Source: Oscillospiraceae bacterium
GTDB taxonomy: Bacteria; Bacillota; Clostridia; Oscillospirales; Oscillospiraceae
Direction: 5' to 3'
Assembly (NCBI GenBank): GCA_017480395.1
Contig: JAFVAS010000097.1
Location: 1 to 5,969, forward strand
Length of the DNA: 5,969 nt
The notes beneath the pieces are model-generated. The model was given only the letters and a program-made list of their open reading frames with translations, was not told the DNA's origin and searched no databases. This document shows, in pieces, positions 1-5,969 of the stretch. The position numbers and the translations under genes are program-made. The first letter of the stretch is position 1. Each line of letters opens with the position of its first letter.

Positions 1-341
1 AACTGCCCCGCCATGGCCCGCACCATCAGATCCCGGGAGCGGTTGGAGCCCTCCCCTCGGGGGGTGAGCATCAGCTCCGCCACGGCGGCGCAGGTCTGGG
101 CCCGCTCGTCGGGCGTCAGCTCCGGCAGCAGCCCCTCAAGGTCGGCCAGCAGGCCGGTGACCCGCTTGTGGAACTGCTCGCACAGCAGCTCGTCGGCGGA
201 GCCGCCGCTGCCCAGCACGAACTTGCGCAGGCCGTTGAACATGGTCTTGGTGCCGCCCCGGGCCAGCTCCCGGCTCTCGCTCTCAAACTCGGCATAGGCG
301 GAGGACATGGCCTCCAAAATCTGCTCCGCGCCCACGCGCAC
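1..341 (-). CDS. Unrecognised protein, 5' part only (runs off left edge)
   Basis: An open reading frame on the minus strand with no stop codon down to the window edge, so only about 113 N-terminal residues are visible from the chosen start. I do not recognise the family. The visible part looks soluble and mostly helical, rich in Glu, Leu, Ala and Arg, with no signal peptide or membrane segment. It contains segments such as EQILEAMSSAYAEFE and LLPELTPDERAQTCAAVAEL. The frame could be extended to an ATG at 380-378, but that codon overlaps a perfect -10 box and would lie upstream of the transcript. I therefore chose the GTG at 341-339, which has GAGGA (354-350) 8 nt upstream. A second GTG at 335-333 is nearly as good because it sits 8 nt after GGGG (347-344). 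The gene is divergent from the butyrate operon and no function is suggested by sequence. Coding looks real from the codon pattern. Confidence 0.72.
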   Translation of the reverse strand, partial: MRVGAEQILEAMSSAYAEFESESRELARGGTKTMFNGLRKFVLGSGGSADELLCEQFHKRVTGLLADLEGLLPELTPDERAQTCAAVAELMLTPRGEGSNRSRDLMVRAMAGQ

Positions 342-343
342 CG

Positions 344-355
344 CCCCTTTCCTCT
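344..355 (-). promoter_or_regulatory. Ribosome binding site deciding the start of the leftward gene
   Basis: On the minus strand the stretch AGAGGAAAGGGG is the only Shine-Dalgarno-like sequence downstream of the predicted transcription start. GAGGA lies 8 nt from GTG 341, and GGGG lies 8 nt from GTG 335. The in-frame ATG at 380 has no such sequence before it. Confidence 0.6.
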
Positions 356-378
356 GGTGTGTCGGCTGTGTTTGCTCC

Positions 379-407
379 ATTATACGTCGGCACCGGGGGC
401 TTGTCAA
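379..407 (-). promoter_or_regulatory. Consensus sigma-A promoter for the leftward gene
   Basis: Read on the minus strand, TTGACA (407-402) is followed by a 17-bp spacer and TATAAT (384-379). Both hexamers match the consensus exactly and the spacing is optimal. The predicted transcription start is about position 372, giving a leader of roughly 30 nt before the GTG start at 341. This is direct pattern matching; the start point is inferred from the usual distance to the -10 box. Confidence 0.85.
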
Positions 408-506
408 CGCCGCCCGGCCCGGCCTCATCCCCATTTTGCCATAAACCGGGGCCGTCTTTCCCTGTATTTTCATGCACTTTTTCGGGCCGTATCGGGGAAG
501 TTTCCC

Positions 507-535
507 TTGCACATTTCGGGAGAATCGTTTATACT
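507..535 (+). promoter_or_regulatory. Sigma-A promoter of the crt-hbd-bcd-etfBA operon
   Basis: TTGCAC (507-512) is followed by a 17-bp spacer and TATACT (530-535). These match TTGACA/TATAAT at 4 of 6 and 5 of 6 positions with ideal spacing. A T-run follows (535-541), and transcription should start near A542/G543. That gives a leader of about 57 nt before the crt ATG. This is the best plus-strand promoter in the divergent gap. Confidence 0.75.
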
Positions 536-540
536 TTTTT

Positions 541-558
541 TAGTTAAAAAATTAACAA
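541..558 (+). promoter_or_regulatory. Rex (NADH/NAD+-sensing repressor) operator
   Basis: The 18 bases TAGTTAAAAAATTAACAA match the clostridial Rex site TTGTTAANNNNTTAACAA at 13 of the 14 defined positions. The only mismatch is the second base, and the core GTTAA-AAAA-TTAAC is a perfect inverted repeat. It begins 5 nt after the -10 box and covers the predicted transcription start, a position typical for repression by blocking polymerase. In established knowledge, Rex binds DNA when NADH/NAD+ is low and controls the crt-bcd-etfBA-hbd operon in Clostridium acetobutylicum. Its role here is inferred from the site alone; no rex gene is in the window. Confidence 0.8.
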
Positions 559-598
559 ACTGAGCATTCAGCAAAGATTGCAACGGAGGTAGAGAACC

Positions 599-1390
599 AT
601 GTCCTATATTCAGGTCACTTCCCAGGATCATATCGCAACCCTGGTCATCGACCGGCCCAAGGCCCTCAACGCCCTGAACAGCGAGGTGCTGGCCGAGCTG
701 GAGAGCGCCATCGACGCCCTGGATCTCGGCGACGTGCGGGTGCTGGTCATCACCGGCGCGGGGGACAAGAGCTTTGTCGCCGGGGCCGACATCGGCGAGA
801 TGAGCACCCTCACCCGCGCCGAGGGCGAGGCCTTCGGCAAGAAGGGCAACGACGTCTTCCGCAAGATCGAGACCCTGCCCATCCCCGTCATCGCGGCGGT
901 CAACGGCTTTGCCCTGGGCGGCGGCAACGAGCTGGCCATGAGCTGCGACATCCGCATCTGCTCCGATAACGCCGTCTTCGGTCAGACCGAGACCGGCCTG
1001 GGCATCACCCCCGGCTTCGGCGGCACCCAGCGGCTGGCTCGCCTGGTCTCCCCCGGCATGGCCAAGCAGCTGCTCTACACCGCCAAGAACATCAAGGCCG
1101 ACGAGGCCCTGCGCATCGGCCTGGTCAACGCCGTCTATCCCCAGGCGGAGCTGCTGCCCGCCGCCCTGAAGCTGGCCGCCCAGATCGCCGCCAACGCCCC
1201 CATCGCCGTGCGCGCCAGCAAGCGGGCCGTCAACGTCGGCCTGGAGCAGCCCATGGACGAGGCCATCGTCACCGAGGAGAAGCTCTTCGGCTCCTGCTTC
1301 GAGACCGAGGATCAGAGGGCCGGCATGGCCAACTTCCTGGAGAAGGACAAGAGCAAGAAGCTCAAGGTCGTCCCCTACCAGGGCAGGTAA
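599..1390 (+). CDS. crt: Crotonase (3-hydroxybutyryl-CoA dehydratase)
   Basis: A 263-residue crotonase-fold protein, the usual length for short-chain enoyl-CoA hydratases. It should interconvert 3-hydroxybutyryl-CoA and crotonyl-CoA in the cytosol. The oxyanion-hole segment SFVAGADIGEM lies at residues 58-68, with a second one around ALGGGNE (105-111). The two acid/base glutamates correspond to E111 (GGGNELAMSCDI) and E131 (GQTETGLG), followed by the signature TPGFGGTQRL (137-146). The C-terminus ends in a lysine-rich tail, KDKSKKLKVVPYQGR, slightly longer than the usual ending. GGAGGT (585-590) sits 8 nt before the ATG. It is the first gene of the operon, directly behind the promoter and Rex site. 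Other enoyl-CoA hydratases share the fold; placement next to hbd and bcd-etfBA makes the butyrate-pathway role very likely. Confidence 0.95.
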   Translation: MSYIQVTSQDHIATLVIDRPKALNALNSEVLAELESAIDALDLGDVRVLVITGAGDKSFVAGADIGEMSTLTRAEGEAFGKKGNDVFRKIETLPIPVIAAVNGFALGGGNELAMSCDIRICSDNAVFGQTETGLGITPGFGGTQRLARLVSPGMAKQLLYTAKNIKADEALRIGLVNAVYPQAELLPAALKLAAQIAANAPIAVRASKRAVNVGLEQPMDEAIVTEEKLFGSCFETEDQRAGMANFLEKDKSKKLKVVPYQGR

Positions 1391-1441
1391 TCCGTAAACC
1401 CAACATTCATTATAAAATCGATTAACAGGAGGAACACCACT

Positions 1442-2299
1442 ATGTCTATCGAGAAAGTTGCAGTCATCGGCGCCGGTCAGATGGGCCGCGGCATCGCCCA
1501 GGTCTTCGCCACCGCCGGAAAGAGCGTCCTGGTCGTCGATATCAACGACGCCATCATCTCCGCCTCCGAGGCCGCCCTGGACAAGGGCTTTGCCAAGATG
1601 GTCGCCCGGGGCAAGATGACCGAGGAGACCGTCGCCGACCTGAAGAGCCGCCTCTCCTTCGTCGCCGCCACCGAGTATGAGGGCATCCTCTCCGACGTGG
1701 ATCTGGTCGTCGAGGCCGCCGTGGAGCGGGTCGATCTGAAGAAGAGCATCTTCAAGAAGCTGGACGACGCCACCAAGCCCGAGGCCATCCTGGCCACCAA
1801 CACCTCCTCCATCTCCATCACCGAGATCGCCTCCGCCGTTCAGAGCAAGGATAAGGTCATCGGCATGCACTTCTTCAACCCCCCCGTGGCCATGAAGCTG
1901 ATCGAGGTCATCCGCGGCGGCAACACCTCCGACGAGACCTATGACACCATCTTCGCCCTCTCCCAGGAGATCGGCAAGACCCCCGTCACCGTGGCCGAGG
2001 CCCCCGGCTTCGTCTGCAACCGCCTGCTGATCCCCATGATCAACGAGGCCGTCGAGCTGGTCTACACCGGCGTCGCCTCCCCCGAGGACATCGACACCGC
2101 CATGAAGCTGGGCTGCAACCACCCCATGGGCCCGCTGACCCTGGGCGACTTCATCGGCCTGGACACCTGCCTGGCCATCATGGAGACCATCTATGCCGAG
2201 ACCGGCGACTCCAAGTATCGTCCCTCCCTGCTGCTGCGCAAGATGGTGCGCGCCGGCAAGCTGGGCAACAAGACCGGCGAGGGCTTCTTCAAGCACTGA
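1442..2299 (+). CDS. hbd: 3-hydroxybutyryl-CoA dehydrogenase
   Basis: A 285-residue two-domain 3-hydroxyacyl-CoA dehydrogenase without a fused hydratase, of the length seen in clostridial Hbd. It reduces acetoacetyl-CoA to 3-hydroxybutyryl-CoA. The N-terminal Rossmann domain shows VIGAGQMGRGIA (GxGxxG at 10-15). D33 at the end of the second strand suggests preference for NADH over NADPH. Active-site residues are visible by family comparison: S122 in NTSS, catalytic H143 in GMHFFNP, E155 in KLIEVIRG and N193 in CNRLL. The C-terminal helical dimer domain carries HPMGPLTLGDFIGLD (227-241) and ends in GNKTGEGFFKH. AGGAGG (1427-1432) is 9 nt before the ATG. The gap after crt is only 51 bp with no terminator, so both should share a transcript. 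Confidence 0.96.
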   Translation: MSIEKVAVIGAGQMGRGIAQVFATAGKSVLVVDINDAIISASEAALDKGFAKMVARGKMTEETVADLKSRLSFVAATEYEGILSDVDLVVEAAVERVDLKKSIFKKLDDATKPEAILATNTSSISITEIASAVQSKDKVIGMHFFNPPVAMKLIEVIRGGNTSDETYDTIFALSQEIGKTPVTVAEAPGFVCNRLLIPMINEAVELVYTGVASPEDIDTAMKLGCNHPMGPLTLGDFIGLDTCLAIMETIYAETGDSKYRPSLLLRKMVRAGKLGNKTGEGFFKH

Positions 2300-2311
2300 G
2301 CATCAACCACC

Positions 2312-2344
2312 GACATTCCGAGGCCCCCGCGACCTCGGAATGTC
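2312..2344 (+). terminator. Strong hairpin after hbd: attenuator, weak terminator or processing site
   Basis: GACATTCCGAGG (2312-2323) and CCTCGGAATGTC (2333-2344) form a perfect 12-bp stem with a 9-nt loop, starting 13 nt after the hbd stop. It is not followed by an uninterrupted T-run. A second small stem, GTCCC (2347-2351) with GGGAC (2361-2365), is followed by TTTT (2366-2369). It could be a leaky terminator, or a stem that stabilises the 3' end of a processed crt-hbd mRNA. No convincing promoter lies between it and bcd, so I expect substantial readthrough. Confidence 0.55.
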
Positions 2345-2451
2345 TTGTCCCGCTTTTGAAGGGACTTTTGAAAACCATTTCGTATTTTCTTGCGGAAGAG
2401 AAATTCTGCTCCGCTCCGCAGTAAAATAAAAAATACCAGGAGGAATTCTAT

Positions 2452-3591
<1,140 letters not shown>

Positions 3592-3612
3592 GACAGGAGG
3601 TTACGTTCAGAT

Positions 3613-4407
3613 ATGAAAATCGTTGTTTGCATGAAGCAGGTGCCGGACACCACCGAGGTCAAGATCGACCCTGTTACCAATACCCTGATCCGTGACGGCG
3701 TCCCCGCCATCATCAACCCCGACGACAAGTGCGGCATCGAGGCCGCCCTCCAGATCAAGGAGCAGATCCCCGGCACCACCGTCACCGTCATCACCATGGG
3801 CATCCCCTCCGCCGAGATCGCCCTGCGGGAGGCCCTGGCCATGGGCTGCGACGAGGCCGTGCTGCTGACCGACCGCAAGCTGGGCGGCGCCGACACCTGG
3901 GCCACCTCCTCCGCCATCGCCGGTGCCGTGCAGAAGCTGGGCGCCGACCTGGTGGTCTGCGGCCGCCAGGCCATCGACGGCGACACCGCCCAGGTGGGCG
4001 TGCAGATCGCCATCCACATGGGCATCCCCGTCACCACCTATGTGGAGAAGCTGGTGGAGGTCACCGAGTCCTCCATCACCGTGCAGCGCCAGTATGAGGA
4101 TCGCTATCAGACCATCCGCATGCAGTATCCCTGCCTGATCACCGCCATCGGCGACCTGAACCAGCCCCGCTACATGTCCGTCGGCGGCTGCTTCGACGCC
4201 TATCAGAAGGAGATCAAGATCATGACCTATGCCGACATCGCCGACGTCGTTGACGAGGGCAACATCGGTCTGGCTGGTTCTCCCACCTACGTTGCCGTCT
4301 CCACCACCAAGGAGGCCAAGGGCGCCGGCGAGGTCCTGAAGGATCTGACCGCCGACGAGGCCGTGGCCGCCATTGTGGAGCGCCTGGCAGCCAAGCACAT
4401 CATTTGA
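3613..4407 (+). CDS. etfB: Electron transfer flavoprotein beta subunit (bifurcating type)
   Basis: A 264-residue EtfB. It starts with the typical MKIVVCMKQVPDT and has the family landmark INPDDKCGIEAAL (35-47). It carries GADTWATS (92-99) and GRQAIDGDTAQVG (117-129), segments that in clostridial and Acidaminococcus EtfB bind the second FAD (beta-FAD). That FAD takes electrons from NADH and splits them between ferredoxin and the Bcd route. Mitochondrial-type EtfB has AMP at that site, so the motif supports a bifurcating role, which remains inferred. AGGAGG (3595-3600) lies 12 nt before the ATG, slightly long spacing. The stop TGA (4405-4407) shares its last base with an in-frame ATG of etfA at 4407, so the two genes are tightly packed and probably translated together. 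Confidence 0.95.
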   Translation: MKIVVCMKQVPDTTEVKIDPVTNTLIRDGVPAIINPDDKCGIEAALQIKEQIPGTTVTVITMGIPSAEIALREALAMGCDEAVLLTDRKLGGADTWATSSAIAGAVQKLGADLVVCGRQAIDGDTAQVGVQIAIHMGIPVTTYVEKLVEVTESSITVQRQYEDRYQTIRMQYPCLITAIGDLNQPRYMSVGGCFDAYQKEIKIMTYADIADVVDEGNIGLAGSPTYVAVSTTKEAKGAGEVLKDLTADEAVAAIVERLAAKHII

Positions 4408-4424
4408 TGGGAGGTTCCAAGACT

Positions 4425-5573
4425 ATGACTAAGAATGTTTTCGTTTTCTGCGAGCAGCGGGATGGCAACATCCAGAAGGTTGCCTTTGAGCTGGTGGGCG
4501 AGGCCCGCACCCTGGCCGACGCCCTGGGCCAGCAGGTTGTGGCCGTTCTGGCCGGTTCCGGCATCGAGGGCAAGGCCCAGGAGCTGATTGCCCACGGCGC
4601 GGACAAGGTCATCGTGGCCGATCTGCCCATCCTGGCCGAGTACTCCACCAAGCCCTACACCGACGTGATGAAGAAGGTCATCGACGACTACGCCCCCGAG
4701 GTGGTCCTCTTCGGTGCCTCCTCCATCGGCCGTGACCTGGCCCCCTCCGTCTCCGCCACCGTGCACACCGGCCTGACCGCCGACTGCACCAGCCTGGCCA
4801 TCGGCGACGTGGAGAAGTCCTTCACCAACGCCGCGGACTGGGCCAAGGCCCAGGCCCTGATCGAGCAGTTCGGCCAGGACGTGGACGTGCAGGACAACAG
4901 CAAGTCCATCGTCAACCCCAAGACCGGTGCCACCATCGAGGTGGTCAACGTCAAGGTGACCTATCACAAGCAGCTGCGCATGACCCGTCCCGCCTTTGGC
5001 GGCAACATCATCGCCACCATCGCTTGCCTCCAGCACCGGCCCCAGATGGCCACCGTCCGCCCCGGCGTGATGCAGGCCCTGCCCGCCGACGCCGCCCGCA
5101 CCGGCGAGGTCATCAAGCTGGACGTCCAGCCCACCAACAACCTGGAGGTGCTGGAGACCGTCAAGTCCGCCAAGGTGTCCAAGGACATCACCGAGGCCAA
5201 GATTCTGGTCTCCGCCGGCCGCGGCATCGGCTCCCCCGAGAAGGTGCCCATGGTTCAGGCCCTGGCCGACGCCCTGGGCGGCGACATCTCCTGCTCCCGC
5301 GCCGTGGTCGACGCCGGCTGGATGGATAAGGATCGCCAGGTCGGCCAGACCGGCAAGACCGTCCGCCCCGACCTCTATGTCGCCTGCGGCATCTCCGGCG
5401 CGATTCAGCACGCCGCCGGTATGGAGGGCTCCGACTACATCATCGCCATCAATAAGGAGGAGACCGCGCCCATCTTCGACATCGCCGATCTCGGCATCCT
5501 CGGAGACGTGAACGCCATCCTGCCCAAGCTGACCGAGGCCCTCAAGAAGTTCAAGGCCGAGGCAGTGCAGTAA
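4425..5573 (+). CDS. etfA: Electron transfer flavoprotein alpha subunit with extended middle segment
   Basis: A 382-residue EtfA from the chosen start. It partners EtfB and carries the FAD that passes electrons to Bcd. The N-terminal domain begins KNVFVFCEQRDG, as in clostridial EtfA. The C-terminal FAD domain shows AGRGIGSPEKVP (264-275), SRAVVDAGW (291-299), QVGQTGKTVRPDLY (305-318), GISGAIQH (322-329) and FDIADLGILGD (351-361). The family is usually about 335-345 residues. The excess lies between TADCTSL (118-124) and MTRPAFGG (186-193), where a 45-50-residue insertion replaces a short linker. I chose ATG 4425 because GGGAGG (4409-4414) is 10 nt upstream and the protein then starts like its relatives. 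The in-frame TTG 4404 and ATG 4407 have no ribosome site and would add an unlikely leader. It is the last gene before the terminator. Confidence 0.94.
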   Translation: MTKNVFVFCEQRDGNIQKVAFELVGEARTLADALGQQVVAVLAGSGIEGKAQELIAHGADKVIVADLPILAEYSTKPYTDVMKKVIDDYAPEVVLFGASSIGRDLAPSVSATVHTGLTADCTSLAIGDVEKSFTNAADWAKAQALIEQFGQDVDVQDNSKSIVNPKTGATIEVVNVKVTYHKQLRMTRPAFGGNIIATIACLQHRPQMATVRPGVMQALPADAARTGEVIKLDVQPTNNLEVLETVKSAKVSKDITEAKILVSAGRGIGSPEKVPMVQALADALGGDISCSRAVVDAGWMDKDRQVGQTGKTVRPDLYVACGISGAIQHAAGMEGSDYIIAINKEETAPIFDIADLGILGDVNAILPKLTEALKKFKAEAVQ

Positions 5574-5606
5574 GCGATCCGCCGCCAGCGGCAATCCCTG
5601 CGCGTC

Positions 5607-5646
5607 AACACCCTGCTCCGGGCATGTCTCGGGGCAGGGTGTTTTT
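5607..5646 (+). terminator. Rho-independent terminator of the butyrate operon
   Basis: AACACCCTGC (5607-5616) pairs perfectly with GCAGGGTGTT (5634-5643). A G-U pair and three further pairs (5618-5620 with 5630-5632) extend the stem inward to about 14 bp with a 9-nt loop. The stem runs into TTTTT (5642-5646). It starts 33 nt after the etfA stop and is a textbook intrinsic terminator. Confidence 0.93.
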
Positions 5647-5703
5647 GTGAGAGAAGAGAGAAAAGAGAATAGATAAGAGAATCGGTGTGCTTCGCACATC
5701 TTA

Positions 5704-5878
5704 CTTGGCTCTCCCTTTGGGGTGTGCGAGATTCAAAATCTTTGATTTTGCCAATCGAGCCATGCGCAGCTGAGCTGTCGCCGCAAGGCGACTGAGAGGG
5801 CGACGGAGCACTTCGGTTTGCATTCGCCCTCTCCGACACGGCTGACGCCGTGCCACCTCCCCCAAAGGGGGAGGCAAG
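5704..5878. repeat. MITE-like intergenic inverted-repeat element with internal hairpins
   Basis: The ends are imperfect inverted repeats: 5704-5722 (CTTGGCTCTCCCTTTGGGG) matches the reverse complement of the right end (5859-5878) at 17 of 19 positions. Between them are four hairpins: GTCGCC-GCAA-GGCGAC (5777-5792), GAGAGGGCGA with TCGCCCTCTC (5794-5803 / 5824-5833), CACGGC-TGAC-GCCGTG (5837-5852) and CCTCCCCC-AAA-GGGGGAGG (5856-5874). No protein is encoded. I recall similar CTCCC-TTT-GGGAG and CTGTCGC...GCGACTGAG elements scattered through Oscillospiraceae genomes, but this single copy cannot prove that. It could be a miniature transposable element or a source of structured RNA. No clear target-site duplication is visible. 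Confidence 0.62.
5723..5771. other. Apparent insert splitting the left arm of the repeat element
   Basis: If these 49 bases are removed, GGCTCTCCCTTTGGGG joins GAGCTGTCGCC. The left arm then folds into a hairpin (GCTC 5708-5711 with GAGC 5772-5775) like the intact right arm. The inserted stretch has its own stem: GATTCAAAATC (5730-5740) pairs with GATTTTG..AATC (5744-5756) around a TTT loop with a CC bulge. It is more AT-rich than its surroundings. It could equally be a natural variant of the element. Confidence 0.4.
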
Positions 5879-5919
5879 CGGCGGGCGGATGGGGCGTTTT
5901 GCAATAGAGACGAGAGAAC

Positions 5920-5929
5920 AGGAAAGGGG
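5920..5929 (+). promoter_or_regulatory. Ribosome binding site of the right-edge gene
   Basis: AGGAAAGGGG lies 9 nt before the ATG at 5939. The same ten bases occur in front of the leftward gene at the other end of the window. No clear promoter hexamers are visible between the repeat element and this site. Confidence 0.55.
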
Positions 5930-5938
5930 TAAGTGACG

Positions 5939-5969
5939 ATGGAGGAACAGGAGCGGGTGCTGCGGCAGC
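5939..5969 (+). CDS. Start of an unidentified gene (right edge, 10 codons visible)
   Basis: An ATG with a good ribosome site 9 nt upstream opens a frame reading MEEQERVLRQ to the window end. Codon choice (GAG, CAG, CGG, GTG, CTG) resembles that of the other genes. A GTG two codons earlier (5933) is too close to the ribosome site to be preferred. The fragment is too short to assign a family. It follows the etfA terminator, so it is probably transcribed separately. Confidence 0.5.
   Translation, partial: MEEQERVLRQ

Noticed and set aside
168..563. A 131-codon plus-strand frame across the divergent gap.
   Set aside because: It overlaps the leftward gene, the operon promoter and the Rex site, and shows no protein-like features or ribosome site.
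1411..1428. Possible second Rex site or -10 box before hbd (TATAAAA...TTAACA).
   Set aside because: Only the right half matches Rex (left half 3 of 7), and no -35 sequence lies at the right distance upstream of the TATAAA.
470..2296. A 608-codon open frame on the minus strand under crt and hbd.
   Set aside because: Its translation is a low-complexity run of Gly, Asp, Leu, Val and His, as expected opposite GC-biased coding sequence. The plus strand holds two clear enzymes with ribosome sites, and this frame has none.
2391..2420. Stem TGCGGA...TCCGCA upstream of bcd.
   Set aside because: Only 6 bp with an 18-nt loop, and an alternative pairing competes. Too weak to call.
2345..2451. A separate promoter for bcd (for example TTGAAA 2368, TAAAAT 2422, TAAAAA 2427).
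   Set aside because: No pair of hexamers has 16-18 bp spacing with acceptable matches. The best one would start transcription inside the bcd ribosome site.
3607..4398. A 263-codon minus-strand frame almost exactly under etfB.
   Set aside because: Shadow of etfB: glycine-rich simple composition with no family motif.
4404..4424. Earlier etfA starts at TTG 4404 or ATG 4407.
   Set aside because: No ribosome site precedes them, whereas GGGAGG is well placed for ATG 4425, where the family-like N-terminus begins.
4287..5699. A 470-codon minus-strand frame under etfA.
   Set aside because: Same low-complexity Gly/Asp/Leu/Val shadow pattern. It crosses the operon terminator and has no ribosome site.
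5435..5904. Minus-strand frames of 134 and 67 codons over the etfA end, terminator and repeat.
   Set aside because: They translate hairpins and the repeat element. The Arg/Ser/Pro-rich products show no family resemblance.

Overview
The window is a compact butyryl-CoA (butyrate) synthesis locus from a GC-rich anaerobic Firmicute. The best guess is a gut member of the Oscillospiraceae (Flavonifractor / Intestinimonas / Oscillibacter type). This is inferred from the gene set, the strong preference for C or G at third codon positions, the AGGAGG-type ribosome sites, the low-GC-Gram-positive style promoters, and a structured intergenic repeat of a kind I associate with that family. The genus is not proven.

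Layout. Positions 1-341 (minus strand) hold the 5' part of an unrecognised gene that runs off the left edge. It is driven by a promoter with perfect consensus -35 and -10 boxes. Positions 342-598 form a divergent intergenic region. On the plus strand it carries a good sigma-A promoter (507-535), followed by a near-perfect binding site for the redox repressor Rex (541-558) lying on the predicted transcription start. Five plus-strand genes follow: crt (599-1390), hbd (1442-2299), bcd (2452-3591), etfB (3613-4407) and etfA (4425-5573). Within the run, the 152-bp gap between hbd and bcd contains a perfect 12-bp inverted repeat that could attenuate or process the transcript. A strong rho-independent terminator (5607-5646) closes the operon. 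Positions 5647-5938 are non-coding: a purine-rich stretch, then a 175-bp inverted-repeat element (5704-5878) whose left arm appears to be split by about 49 bp. The first ten codons of another plus-strand gene begin at 5939.

How the genes work together. Hbd reduces acetoacetyl-CoA to 3-hydroxybutyryl-CoA and Crt dehydrates it to crotonyl-CoA. The Bcd-EtfAB complex then reduces that to butyryl-CoA while, in characterised anaerobes, sending a second electron from NADH to ferredoxin (flavin-based electron bifurcation). The pathway consumes NADH, so control by Rex, which leaves DNA when NADH is high, makes physiological sense. The thiolase that makes acetoacetyl-CoA and the terminal butyrate-forming enzyme are not in the window.

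Nothing here is a clearly new biological system. The points most worth a second look are the Rex-site/promoter arrangement, the hbd-bcd hairpins, the roughly 45-50-residue insertion in EtfA, the consensus promoter that rules out the obvious ATG of the leftward gene, and the interrupted repeat element.
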